DNA of 64,000 nucleotides from Mycosarcoma maydis (taxonomy: Eukaryota; Basidiomycota; Ustilaginomycetes; Ustilaginales), in assembly GCF_000328475.2 (NCBI RefSeq), contig NC_026483.1, positions 868,001 through 932,000 on the forward strand, read 5' to 3'. A program made the position numbers and the translations under genes. Shown here piece by piece: positions 33,101 to 42,455 of this stretch. Position 1 is the stretch's first letter; every line of letters begins with the position of its first letter. Under the pieces are notes generated by a model. It did no database searches. It was not told the origin of the DNA and worked only from the letters and a program-made list of their open reading frames with translations.

Positions 33101-36100
33101 CTCTCCATGCTCTCCAGCAGCCAAGAGCGACGCAAAAATAGGCTCAAACAGTCGAAACTCAGCTTTGCAAAGGTCGACCCCAACGACATCATCGATGTTG
33201 ACAATGACAACCACTCTACGACGACGCCCAAGAAGCCCATCACGCTCGACTTTACGCGTCCAAAAGCCGCGCCTGCGTCCCCCGCTGCTCCTTCTGCACC
33301 CATCAATGCGTATCGTGGCGCTGCGGCACGAGGCGTCTACCCATCTTCCAGCGCACTATCGACAGCATCACGCGGCGGTCTTCCAAAGACGAGCACCGGC
33401 AAGATGGCCCAGCTGCGCCAAGAGCTGGGCGGCGCAAGTCGCTCATGGAAGCAGCAAAACAACAATGCGCGATCGAGCGAAGCGCGCTGGGGTCGCAATC
33501 ATGAAGACGACGTCACCGTCAAGGCACCTGCTGCCGTCAGCTCCGTCACAGGGGCACTCATCAACAAAATGCCACGCCCAACCACCGAAGCGGCCAAAGC
33601 AGCAGCAGCAGCAGCAAGAAAAGCCGGAGGAAACGAGAGCGATACCACAGCCTCGTCTTCGTCTTCGTCCGAGTCGAGTGACGAGGAAAGCGAGGCCAAA
33701 GGCCTGGCTGCGCTTCGCGCCAAGGTTGACAGGCCCCGGATTCCAAAGGTGGCGCAGCCACAGCGACGTCAGATCGTAATCAAGGAGGATCACCACCTGG
33801 AGCGCGCTCGTCTTGAACGTGCCGATGCCGAGCGCAAACGCATCCTGCGCAGCCCGCCCGACTTTTCCGCTTTGCATCGAAGCATCTTGACCTGGGACTA
33901 CACCCATGACGCCAATCGCCCTCCGGCGCTGGCCGGCAAAGACCCCGAGTATCGACGCATCCAACCTAATTTTGGCAACGCCAACGACTATGGCTCCGTC
34001 CTCGGTCCGCTCCTCTTGCTCGAGTGCTGGGCCCAATTCCGGCAAGCCAAGGAGGAAGCCGAGACGTCCAACGCACCTAGCATTCCATTTGAAGTAGCAG
34101 GACGATCCACGGTTGATGCCTTCGTCGACGTCAATGTCACTATCTCGCCAGATGTGCTGCCACCCACTGAGTTCTTCAACGACACCGAGATTGTTCGCCT
34201 CAAGGAGAGGTCACCTGCTATCTCGGAAAAAGAGCCAAAGATCATCCTGGCCAAAGTCGAAGCGTTCAAACGTCACCCACAAGGCCATCAATTGACGCTG
34301 CGATGCTGTCTCTCTCAAGATCGCCAAGGGGTGAGCACGGCGCTGGTCAATCGCTCCAAGTGGGAACTCAAGAAACTCTTCTCGTTGACAACCCTACACC
34401 GCGAGTTTGCTGCTCTCATGGCCGCGCCTTACTTTGACTTGTTCGCCGACATTATTCGCGGGCGTATTGCTCCCAAAGCGACACTTACCAGCGATCAAGT
34501 CAAAAAGGCAATGCAAGGTTACCAGGTCAATGAGCCACAGGCCCGCGCTATCTTAGGTTCTTTGGCCACCGAAGGCTTTTCGCTCATCCAAGGTCCTCCA
34601 GGTACCGGCAAAACTAAGACTATCTGCGCCTTGATCGGTGCCTTTGTCTCGAGTCGAAAAGGTCCAACCACATCGATACAAGCCGGGCAGAATCAAGGCA
34701 AGCTCGGCGCCACCAAGAAGATCTTGCTTTGCGCACCGAGTAACGCTGCCATTGATGAAGTCGCCAAGAGAGCTAGAGCTGGCATCCGTCTAGCCGATGG
34801 CAAAGTCATACATCCCAAGATCGTACGTATGGGCAGAGACGACACCATGAATGTGAGCGTCAAGGATATCGCGCTCGAGTATCTGATCGATCAAAGACTG
34901 GAGGGTAGCGGCGCTTTCGACAACCATCGCAACGGAGGCACTACGGCTGATCCAAGTGCGCTACACTCTGAGATCCACAGCCTCAAGATGCAACGAGAGC
35001 AGAAGCAGATCGAGCTCTCGCAGGCGCGAGCGACTGGCACCCCGGCTCTGGTGACGCAATTGGAAGCCGAGATCCGAAACTTGTCAGCCAAGAGACTCGG
35101 AGTCATGTCCAAGCTCGACGAAGCAAAGGATAAGCAGCAGAGTCAGCATCGACAACGAGAGGCAGACCGTAGACGTGCGAGATTAGAGATTCTTGGCGAC
35201 GCCGACGTAATCTGCACCACTCTCTCGGGCGCGGGTCACGAGATGCTGAGCGGCGTTTCGTTTGACTTTGAGACGGTGGTCATTGACGAAGCCGCACAGG
35301 CGGTCGAATTGAGCACCATTATTCCGCTTCGATACGGTTGCAAGCAATGCATCATGGTTGGTGACCCCAATCAGCTGCCACCCACCGTAATCTCGCAAGA
35401 GGCCGAGAAGCTTGGCTACTCACAGTCGCTCTTTGTCAGGATGTTCGAGCGGTCTCCTCAGGCGGTGCACCTCCTCAGCATCCAGTACCGAATGCACCCA
35501 GAGATCTCGGTTTTCCCGTCGAAAGCCTTTTACGACTCGAAACTGCAGGACGGACCGAACATGGCACAGCTGACACGTCAGCCGTGGCACAAGTTCGAAC
35601 TAACTCGGCCGTTCAAGTTCCTCTCGATCAAGGCACCAGAGTCGCCGGGCCGGATGCATTCCATCATCAACAGAGAAGAGGCCAACGTGGCGTTGGCTCT
35701 CTACGAACGATTGCGGATCGACAACCCGAGCGAGAACTTCGATTATCGAATCGGCGTGGTGACCATGTACAAGGCTCAAGTTTTTGAGCTGAAGCGCACC
35801 TTCCAGCAGCGTTATGGTCTCGACATTGTGGAACGGATCGACTTCAACACGGTCGATGGCTTCCAGGGACAAGAGAAGGACATTATTATTCTCAGCTGTG
35901 TCCGATCTGCTGCAGAGCCTCGGAGCATCGGTTTCTTGAGCGATCAACGACGTCTCAACGTAGCTGTGACTCGTGCCAAGAGCAACTTGTTCATCATTGG
36001 TAACGCCGAGCACCTTCGTCGAGGCGATCCGATCTGGGATAGGCTGGTCACCACTGCCGAGCAACAGGGCGCAGTGCAGCCCATCACGGTAGCGCTGTTG

Positions 36101-36829
36101 CAGAAAGGTGACCGCACTATGGCCAAGAACCACGCTGCAATCGAGCACAAGCGACCTCCAAGTGCCACTGCTGCTGCAGGCGCTGCCACTCAGCCCAAAC
36201 CTGCACGAACTCCAGGCCCACCACCTGCCGGATCACCATCTATGGCACCGCCTGCGCCAAAAGCTTCGACACCGTTCGCACATCCGCCCTTAAACCCGGC
36301 CGATAATCCGCTACGTGGATCGGTGCAAAGTCCTAGCGGTGTAGCAACGGGCAAAGGCGGAGGAGAGGAAAAGAAGCGTAAAGCCATCGTCGTAGATGAT
36401 CCCAAGATGGCGCCGAAGAAGCCCCGCGTATCTGATACAAACCTGGGCGCAGGCAAAACGCGGATCGCCGTTCCGACGCCTTCCAGACATGAGGCGGGCG
36501 GCGTTGTCAATGGACGAGCGCACGCAAATGCAAAGATAGGAGGGCTGCGGCCTCCTCAAATCGGTGGCTCAGCGAACGATCTTCCAACAGGAAAGCTTCG
36601 CGTTGCTCAGCATTCAAGTCCGCAAGAGGTATCGACGAGTCATCCAAGAAAGCCAGTGACTGTAGCAGGTACAAGTCCCAGAGAGCGTGTTCCCGTAGGT
36701 GTGTCAAACAGGAATGCAACAGCCAACGGTAGTCCACGAGGACTGGCAGCTCTGCCTCGAAGGCCAGCCAGTCCACCCAAGCCGTCAAACGCTGCACTCA
36801 ACGCGCTGTTTGTCAAGAAGCGCAAATAG
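30113..36829 (+). CDS. SEN1: Sen1-type RNA/DNA helicase
   Basis: A single exon encodes 2238 residues. The long helical N-terminal half (about 60-760) fits the Sen1 N-terminal domain. The superfamily 1 helicase core has Walker A GPPGTGKTKT from Gly1494, an APSNAAIDE block, Walker B DEAAQ from Asp1725, GDPNQLPPT, QYRMHPEIS, VDGFQGQEKDIIILS and the final LNVAVTRAKSNLFIIGN. Sen1 unwinds RNA-DNA hybrids and ends RNA polymerase II transcription of short non-coding RNAs in the nucleus. Between the two halves lies a ~400-residue Ser/Ala-rich, acidic linker. The last ~220 residues are Pro/Lys-rich with KKRK-type nuclear signals and end VKKRK. ATG 30113 directly precedes the coding bias. Yeast Sen1 is 2231 aa, nearly the same length. 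Confidence 0.95.
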   Translation: MSSTSTQAGGHQPARTPPSSLPHNLEQLLDRVRLSQNDVSLFSDLLHAACTYLDSPDAKQSHIFCSIGRPCDFELESCMLRVFSFRNKAQIDRWRARVTSAIYSNCIECYKGFLSAKHQLRSVYLSSFPQDKLDAFFAYLDSVEEQIALDVLEKLKSTSEPVPLAKLSRAEIYALLTLVASPAATKLNAAVKAMWKSDQLSNLQELPAGLLTLCLDDSAIVRSYAARPMLFLKPLPPDMANLAIFADALRRVRVHYSEQSAQADWSLLSILLNAAPSLAAPLTPVILSHLHDRHDRFSDVLRAYATLLKIRGPDIWSPIDAASSPTSHKPDEYATVILSAILDNPFFTKPLFESPQSVANPRERGLFFGWMRPHLDTLQSHGGMLFSEAIKRIANFLFERMQHGHVPNECRTVAFTEAIDLVLHHSDQTNSRQVVDLYAAPISQIALADDAKSDQSTSRAARDLIIQAFERDANTIMQALLKLSSLSSSNSLKYKERLRAQREKKSLPPAESFYQELALQDYPMVEICSMLWKQVYTVTLTSTSKHGVSILLGALARIAVCMPPSLHTHTLKPPSTGTNLAYDAYVTRVRQSTASILSAFRAMRRPDFAERLADFGELVREDEVQQLCTADAYSLLLVNLCPDPDVYRPAQNLLRQAFSTAESRADCFRILFQINHASSFRALTDYLQRFIKVTGRFVEANELAKWMVRSFADIVNVLAGSTDGVLRPGTSWTLIEDRSTLQVVSLRAPTIWRLMCESVASIFRRTPSWSTLLPREEMVAWFRDVTIFASEMVDALAVFRNVVRRASEAPSKWAAKVAGDADTEGLEPAEDEMMVHALALPVECATSWLRMNDEDILRETQSFILKALDQFGVEYDLPAKSKKKMLDFIIEQMDIKDAAARHTLLSLDELADLKLRLDPNVGVIEISDEDDDTASAASDAKVVQSTSTVSAATPPATSLRRADGTTLAARPSSSATSSSRSKPPTDNSHWWAGVGNLSMLSSSQERRKNRLKQSKLSFAKVDPNDIIDVDNDNHSTTTPKKPITLDFTRPKAAPASPAAPSAPINAYRGAAARGVYPSSSALSTASRGGLPKTSTGKMAQLRQELGGASRSWKQQNNNARSSEARWGRNHEDDVTVKAPAAVSSVTGALINKMPRPTTEAAKAAAAAARKAGGNESDTTASSSSSSESSDEESEAKGLAALRAKVDRPRIPKVAQPQRRQIVIKEDHHLERARLERADAERKRILRSPPDFSALHRSILTWDYTHDANRPPALAGKDPEYRRIQPNFGNANDYGSVLGPLLLLECWAQFRQAKEEAETSNAPSIPFEVAGRSTVDAFVDVNVTISPDVLPPTEFFNDTEIVRLKERSPAISEKEPKIILAKVEAFKRHPQGHQLTLRCCLSQDRQGVSTALVNRSKWELKKLFSLTTLHREFAALMAAPYFDLFADIIRGRIAPKATLTSDQVKKAMQGYQVNEPQARAILGSLATEGFSLIQGPPGTGKTKTICALIGAFVSSRKGPTTSIQAGQNQGKLGATKKILLCAPSNAAIDEVAKRARAGIRLADGKVIHPKIVRMGRDDTMNVSVKDIALEYLIDQRLEGSGAFDNHRNGGTTADPSALHSEIHSLKMQREQKQIELSQARATGTPALVTQLEAEIRNLSAKRLGVMSKLDEAKDKQQSQHRQREADRRRARLEILGDADVICTTLSGAGHEMLSGVSFDFETVVIDEAAQAVELSTIIPLRYGCKQCIMVGDPNQLPPTVISQEAEKLGYSQSLFVRMFERSPQAVHLLSIQYRMHPEISVFPSKAFYDSKLQDGPNMAQLTRQPWHKFELTRPFKFLSIKAPESPGRMHSIINREEANVALALYERLRIDNPSENFDYRIGVVTMYKAQVFELKRTFQQRYGLDIVERIDFNTVDGFQGQEKDIIILSCVRSAAEPRSIGFLSDQRRLNVAVTRAKSNLFIIGNAEHLRRGDPIWDRLVTTAEQQGAVQPITVALLQKGDRTMAKNHAAIEHKRPPSATAAAGAATQPKPARTPGPPPAGSPSMAPPAPKASTPFAHPPLNPADNPLRGSVQSPSGVATGKGGGEEKKRKAIVVDDPKMAPKKPRVSDTNLGAGKTRIAVPTPSRHEAGGVVNGRAHANAKIGGLRPPQIGGSANDLPTGKLRVAQHSSPQEVSTSHPRKPVTVAGTSPRERVPVGVSNRNATANGSPRGLAALPRRPASPPKPSNAALNALFVKKRK

Positions 36830-37342
36830 AGCACCTTACTTCTAGGATGACCTTTGCTATTTCTCCTATCCACCTTGCCGGAACTTCGGGTATTGTCAGG
36901 GGTACCGACAGCATCGCCGTCAACATGCCCAAAACCACAACTTCGCATACTGCAGCATGCAGCAGCATACAGCATCTAGACAGACCATTCATTTGTAATT
37001 GTAGCACCTTGATCATTCACACACCCAATCACACGAGCATTGAATCCTTGATCAGTCCGAGGAGTGGGTGATGGAGCACAAGAGTGAGAAAGTGCAAGCG
37101 ACGTGCGAACACGGAACACGTGGAAAATGGTAACTTTAGTTGTACTCTGTCAGAGTCCGGAAATCCCGCGGCGGATTATTCTGGAGCAAGAACAGCCATG
37201 GAACTTAAATACCAACCACCATCGTCGTGAATACGATCATCGCTCTATCCACGTTCTACTCACTACTCCGAACAAGGGGATATTCGATACACCGTCGACA
37301 CACCGCTCGGAGGCATCACGCGGCCATTCGCACACGCCGAGG
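36830..37342. promoter_or_regulatory. Intergenic region SEN1 to Zn2Cys6 gene
   Basis: About 510 bp containing the SEN1 3' end and the promoter of the next gene. A frame open from GTG 37103 runs into the regulator but lacks conserved content before ATG 37343. No other gene is seen. Confidence 0.4.
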
Positions 37343-40195
37343 ATGGCGGACAAGCCGAGAGGATTGGAGGCAGCAGCGTATCGGTACAATTGCCAACCAT
37401 GCAAGCAGCGCAAGACCAAATGCGACCGGGTCAAGCCGTGCGCAAGTTGCCAGTTGAGGGGAATCCAGGATAAGTGCTACATCGATGGTGGAGCAACTTC
37501 AGAGACTTGCACAGCAGCGGGCGCGAGGTCGCAGAAAAAAGCAAGATTCAGCTACGGCAAGTCAGATGCCAGCAGCAGCAATGTAGCAGACTCAGCGAGT
37601 GATTCAAGCTTGGCTTTGCCCGCATCATCGCCACAAAGGAATACACCATCAGTCGCATCACCCATTCCATTGCCAAGTACACTGTCACAGGTCAAAACAT
37701 CGGCAATTCAAGACCACATTGCAACACTGCGCGCCACCATCGACCACCTGGAATCTTCCATCCTGCCTAGATCCACAAGCCGAAACTCATCGCCGTCAAG
37801 GTGTCGGTCATCGCGCTACATTGATGCAGCGTCGAGCTCGCAACTTGTACTGACGACGAACCCGCGAGTGGTTTGGACAGACGTAGCACACCTCTTCCCG
37901 CCCAAACACGATGTGGAGCGTATTCTGGAATACTTTCTGACCGAAATGGTGTACATCATGATTCCGATCCAGGAGAAGCAGCTCTGGCGAGCATGGCTTC
38001 GATTGACCGGTAGCAGTTCTCCAGCTGCACCTGCATTCCAAGATAATGCTCACGACCCAGCGATGTATCAACCTGGCATCTCTCGACCCATGGTAGCGAG
38101 TCTGCTCATCTGCCTTGCATCCACTTCCTTCCTGATTCCACAGAAGAGGGAGCAGGAGCTGGGACTGACGTGCGCCATGGCGGAACAACGAGACCGTTGG
38201 ATCACGTGCGCCATGGCACTCGCTCGTGGTGTTATGCCGACCAACTCGGCCACTGCGAATTCACAGCAGCAGCCATGGTTGCACTACATTGACTCCACCC
38301 TCGACACGTCGCTGGACATGTTCGGGTTTGAGACGCTCGCCTGTCGCATCTTTGCATTGATCGGTATGAGCGAGGTGGCGTACCACCTGAATGGCGAGTG
38401 TCTACGTCGAGCGATCCGCATCAACCTTTACGACGAAACTTCGGCCAAAGCTTGCGAGCTGCTCTCGGTGGATGATGCGCAACTTACGGATGAGGAGGTG
38501 GTGCAGATGAGGAGGAGGATTGGGGCGCAGATGGTGGTGATCGAGAGATGGACGTGTCTGTACACGGGCAGACAACCGATGATCGATGAGGATGCAGAGA
38601 CGCTGCCGTGTCCAGAAGCCGGTGCATGGTTGGAGAGCGAGGAGATTGCATACCTGTTTTCGCGCATTGTATCAAAGCTGCGTCGGCTGCCGACGCAACT
38701 TGCGAGCTTGACCACGCGCAAGCCGGGCGATTGGTCGATCCAACGCTCACGCGATCAGGAAGCTGTCCAACTCATCCTGGACCTCGATCGTGCGCTGTGC
38801 GCGGCGTACGACCCGTCGGTGCCGCGCGCGACGGCGAACGGTCGATCGCACACGCAGATCCTCGCCGAACTCCCGGAAATGCTGGAACGCAACCTACACC
38901 TCTCGATGAGCGACACGCAGATCAACAAGGTGCACCGCGACTTTGCCAATGCGCTCGTACTCACCTCGTCTTGGCTATCTCTACGCTGCCTTGTAACGAG
39001 CAATCTGATGTTCCTGCCGTGGGTGAGCGACGTTGCGTCGAGGCACAACGCATTGAACTTGGCCAGGAGGTTGATTGAGCTCTTGCCGAGCATCTGGATG
39101 ATGGCTAGCTCTCCGTATGTTCCGTTCAGCTCGAGCTGGATCAGTAGACATCTGTTCTTGGCATGCACAGTCTTGAGTGTGCCCATTCTGGGGCAGGAAC
39201 CGACGTCATCGTCGGACGCGCACGCGCGTGCGGACAAGAGTCGTTGGTCACAAAAGCGCAACAGCGCCCACGTATCTGCACCTGGATCTGGCTCGGTTGG
39301 CGATGCTGCCAACGCCACCGGCGGCGATTTTGCACCTTCGAGAATGCAAAGCAACCAGATGCTGGCCAAGCTCTCTTGGAAACACGTGGACAGCAACAGC
39401 GCGTTGCAGCGGCTGCCAGCATCGTCATCGGTTGATCTCGACTGGTTTTCGGGTAAACTGGTCGAGATCGCTTCGCTGTTCAGCAAGCTCGCCGAGCGCG
39501 GCGATCAGACGGCCGGCGTCAATACCAAGTTGATCCATGCGCTGCTGAATGGTCGCGCCGAGTTGAGAGATCGCGTGCTGCTCAAGTTTGGTCAGAAGCA
39601 GAACCGGGTGAGCGAGATGCAGATGGCAAAGCACGCGCCGCACGAGCGCGCGGTGGGCAGATTTGAGAGCCAGCTCGATCTGACTTCGTTTGTTGCAGCG
39701 GCCAGTATAGGCACGAGTCCGAGCAGCACGCCGACGAGTGCTGCGACGAATGCCAACGCGAACTCACCCGTCCATTTCAACGGCGGCGGTGTCGGCGGCG
39801 GTGGTGGTGCAAGTGCGCGGGGATACAGCAACAGGCCGATGCCGAACAACGACGTACTGGTGGCGTCGAGAGACGAGCTTGTCGAGACGCAGAGGGTGCG
39901 GTCGCCGAGCCTGCATGATCTGGCCAACGCCGTGGACACGTACACGCAGACCAACTGCTCACACGCCCCGGCGCCCACCGGCGCCCACATGTCCGGTCCG
40001 TCGTCGGTTGCGCACCCCCATCGCCAGTCGCAGCACAGACATGACGCCACCACCACCGCCATCGGCTGCGACTGGGACAAGCCCGGCTTCTCCCCTTGCA
40101 CTACCACGCAGCCCGATGCACTCGCCAACATCCCGCTCCTCCTCGAAACGCACGACTGGCTCGCCATCCTCGATAGCGTAGACATCCCACTCTAA
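37343..40195 (+). CDS. Zn2Cys6 fungal transcription factor
   Basis: From ATG 37343 the protein has 950 residues. The binuclear zinc cluster is Cys17, Cys20, Cys27, Cys33, Cys36 and Cys45, in the pattern C-x2-C-x6-C-x5-C-x2-C-x8-C, with basic residues between Cys20 and Cys27. A Ser-rich linker and a short coiled helix (about 115-140) follow. Then comes the helical fungal-specific middle region from about residue 190 (VERILEYFLTEMVYIMIPI) to ~620, and a low-complexity C-terminal end. The start is set at 37343 because it lies just before the zinc cluster; the frame continues upstream but only from a GTG and an unsupported ATG at 37127. Its target genes cannot be read from the sequence. It converges on the V-ATPase subunit d gene. 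Confidence 0.88.
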   Translation: MADKPRGLEAAAYRYNCQPCKQRKTKCDRVKPCASCQLRGIQDKCYIDGGATSETCTAAGARSQKKARFSYGKSDASSSNVADSASDSSLALPASSPQRNTPSVASPIPLPSTLSQVKTSAIQDHIATLRATIDHLESSILPRSTSRNSSPSRCRSSRYIDAASSSQLVLTTNPRVVWTDVAHLFPPKHDVERILEYFLTEMVYIMIPIQEKQLWRAWLRLTGSSSPAAPAFQDNAHDPAMYQPGISRPMVASLLICLASTSFLIPQKREQELGLTCAMAEQRDRWITCAMALARGVMPTNSATANSQQQPWLHYIDSTLDTSLDMFGFETLACRIFALIGMSEVAYHLNGECLRRAIRINLYDETSAKACELLSVDDAQLTDEEVVQMRRRIGAQMVVIERWTCLYTGRQPMIDEDAETLPCPEAGAWLESEEIAYLFSRIVSKLRRLPTQLASLTTRKPGDWSIQRSRDQEAVQLILDLDRALCAAYDPSVPRATANGRSHTQILAELPEMLERNLHLSMSDTQINKVHRDFANALVLTSSWLSLRCLVTSNLMFLPWVSDVASRHNALNLARRLIELLPSIWMMASSPYVPFSSSWISRHLFLACTVLSVPILGQEPTSSSDAHARADKSRWSQKRNSAHVSAPGSGSVGDAANATGGDFAPSRMQSNQMLAKLSWKHVDSNSALQRLPASSSVDLDWFSGKLVEIASLFSKLAERGDQTAGVNTKLIHALLNGRAELRDRVLLKFGQKQNRVSEMQMAKHAPHERAVGRFESQLDLTSFVAAASIGTSPSSTPTSAATNANANSPVHFNGGGVGGGGGASARGYSNRPMPNNDVLVASRDELVETQRVRSPSLHDLANAVDTYTQTNCSHAPAPTGAHMSGPSSVAHPHRQSQHRHDATTTAIGCDWDKPGFSPCTTTQPDALANIPLLLETHDWLAILDSVDIPL

Positions 40196-40488
40196 CATCT
40201 ACATCGCCCACTCACGATCCATCCACACGTCGCTTGCCATCCGCATGTCTGTGTTGTACCCAAGCAGTGCGTTAACGTTACCCCTTACGAGCTGCGCTCG
40301 AAACACGAACCCAGATTCCGCAATCCCCGCGCTCACGCTCACCACCGCGCACGCGCCCAAAAGCAAGCGCGAAAACAGTGAAAGAAAACATTCGTGATTG
40401 CGATGCGTGGTCGATCGACATGCAGGCTAACCACCTCGCTAACGATATCTACAAAGCAAACAGCGCGACACGTGATGCGCTTCGCGCT

Positions 40489-41586
40489 TCAAAGCGGCGG
40501 GATGAAATCCGAAATACGATCGCGAGCATTCTGCGCGATACACTCGGCGATCCAGGTGATGCTCCTGATCTCCTGCTCCTTCAACTTGAGCCAGGCGTAG
40601 AAAACGCCAAACTGAAACTGGGTGATGGTCAGGATCCGATTGAGCTGCACCTCGAGCTTGAACATCTTGTCCTCGAGCATGTCAGCGCTCGCTTCAGCAC
40701 CGGTAGACGCGCTGTTTGCAGCTGCGGATGCGGACGCGGACGCGGACGCGGATGACGAGTCGAAGAACGATCGGTACTCGGGGATGTTGTCGCATACAGC
40801 TTTGACCTGATCCAACTCGTCGGCTTTGGCGAGAAGATTGTTGCCGGCAGGGAACAACTTGCCGATACTGGGGAACAGACGTGCACGGTCCTCCTTGGAA
40901 AGCGAGGTGCCGAACGAGTTGATGGTGATGTTGATCGTGCGACGATCCGCCTCGAAGCTGAGCAACTCGCTCATCGTTTCGCTCGTAGTGCCGCCCAACG
41001 ACTGGCAGAATTGGTAAAAGTCTTCCAGATACGCCTTGTAAAGCGTGTTACGAATGATCTCGATGTTGAGGTCGTCCAGGTCCGAGGCGGAGATGCAATC
41101 TCTAAAGTAAGGTGCCAGCGGTGTTTCGACGAGCACCGAATTGTACAGTTCTTCCACCGTCGACGCCACGCACAATGCCGGCATTGTCTCGAACACGCCG
41201 AGCGGGTGACAGCGTTCCAAGAGCTCGTGTGTGTCCCTTTCGTGCAGCGTACCCGTGATGAGCAGGATGACATTGTCGATCATGTATGCATACGTCATGT
41301 AGTCCAAAAACTTGCTCAGAGGTTGAGTTGCGTTGGTGCGCAGATACTCGAACTCAGCCACCAGCTTGCGAGTTGCCTTCTCAGCGATCGTCGAAGTCGA
41401 GATCGGGCTCGGCTCGTTCTGCAGAAAGTTTCCGTAGTCGGTCGCCTGCAGCTGCATCTTGAAGTCGTCCAGAGTTTCGCACTGCGTCAACGACTGGTAG
41501 TGGTTCGCCGTCAGAAGCGAGGTGCGGTATCCACGGACCACACCTTCCAGGAAGCCGTGGTCGACGTTGAACGAGATCATCTCCAT
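40489..41586 (-). CDS. VMA6: V-type ATPase subunit d (Vma6)
   Basis: The gene encodes 365 residues in one exon, close to the 345-351 of yeast and human proteins. Diagnostic blocks are [104 protein letters not shown] and the end [27 protein letters not shown]. Subunit d couples the central stalk to the membrane proteolipid ring of the vacuolar proton pump. A Ser/Ala-rich insert (about residues 275-300), encoded by a GCGGAC-type hexamer repeat at about 40720-40756, explains the extra length. ATG 41586 gives [11 protein letters not shown], matching the yeast start. Confidence 0.96.
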   Translation of the reverse strand: MEMISFNVDHGFLEGVVRGYRTSLLTANHYQSLTQCETLDDFKMQLQATDYGNFLQNEPSPISTSTIAEKATRKLVAEFEYLRTNATQPLSKFLDYMTYAYMIDNVILLITGTLHERDTHELLERCHPLGVFETMPALCVASTVEELYNSVLVETPLAPYFRDCISASDLDDLNIEIIRNTLYKAYLEDFYQFCQSLGGTTSETMSELLSFEADRRTINITINSFGTSLSKEDRARLFPSIGKLFPAGNNLLAKADELDQVKAVCDNIPEYRSFFDSSSASASASASAAANSASTGAEASADMLEDKMFKLEVQLNRILTITQFQFGVFYAWLKLKEQEIRSITWIAECIAQNARDRISDFIPPL

Positions 41587-42455
41587 GATGGGCAGCAGAC
41601 GTGTATGCTCTATCGCACAATCCAGGCGAGCAGCAAGTCAAGAGCAAATGCAGACGCAAAGCAGATCTGTGGCGATCGAGTCCAACACTTGAGATGATCG
41701 CAGATGTGCCGTGGTTGACTGTGTGCTCGAGTGGCACAACCGCGTGCGAACGACTCAAAGATTGGTACAGCAGTCGTACGAGCCGATGCGACCGATCGAC
41801 GTGGTGCTAGTGGCAAAGCTGGGTAGAATCGAGAGACGCGCGAGATGCGATCCAAGTGGTTGGGCCAAGTGGAAGATGCACCGAGAGTTGGCAATCTCGA
41901 ATACTCACTCACTCACTCACGACTGGATCCGTCACAAAGAGCCACACACACGCGCAATTTTTGTGGTCCAGGCGCAGCAGCCTCCAGATTGGTGACCGAA
42001 TAAATCGTAAATCACGAATCAGTCAATAGTCGTGAGTAGCTCGGCGACAAGTGTGGCACAGACCCAAGACGCAGGGGCGTTGCAAATCGTAAACGCTCCC
42101 GTTCGAGATTTCATGCATCACGTGCGTTTCGCTTTGACTTAACATATTTATGAATCAGTTATGAATCACGAACGCACGCTTCTCGATTGCACTCACGACC
42201 TGCATCAGACAGCCTCACTCACGACTGTACAATCATGAATCATGAATCGGAAATCAAATCTCCACGATTCGTGATTGGTGATTGTGATCGTGATTTTGAT
42301 AGAGCCGTCACAGGGTCTCGCGTTGTGATACAGACACGAGAGTGATCCAGGCTACGTGTGTCATATTCGTGATTCACGATTAGCTTTCTCAAAAGGACTG
42401 TAGTTAGGACAACGAGAGTGGCAGACACGAGTGTGGCAAGCCAGAGCATCAAACT
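41587..42455. other. Intergenic region between VMA6 and BCAT
   Basis: About 870 bp with many CACGATT/CACGAAT-type motifs (42005-42400) and no supportable gene. It contains the VMA6 promoter and the BCAT 3' end. Confidence 0.45.
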
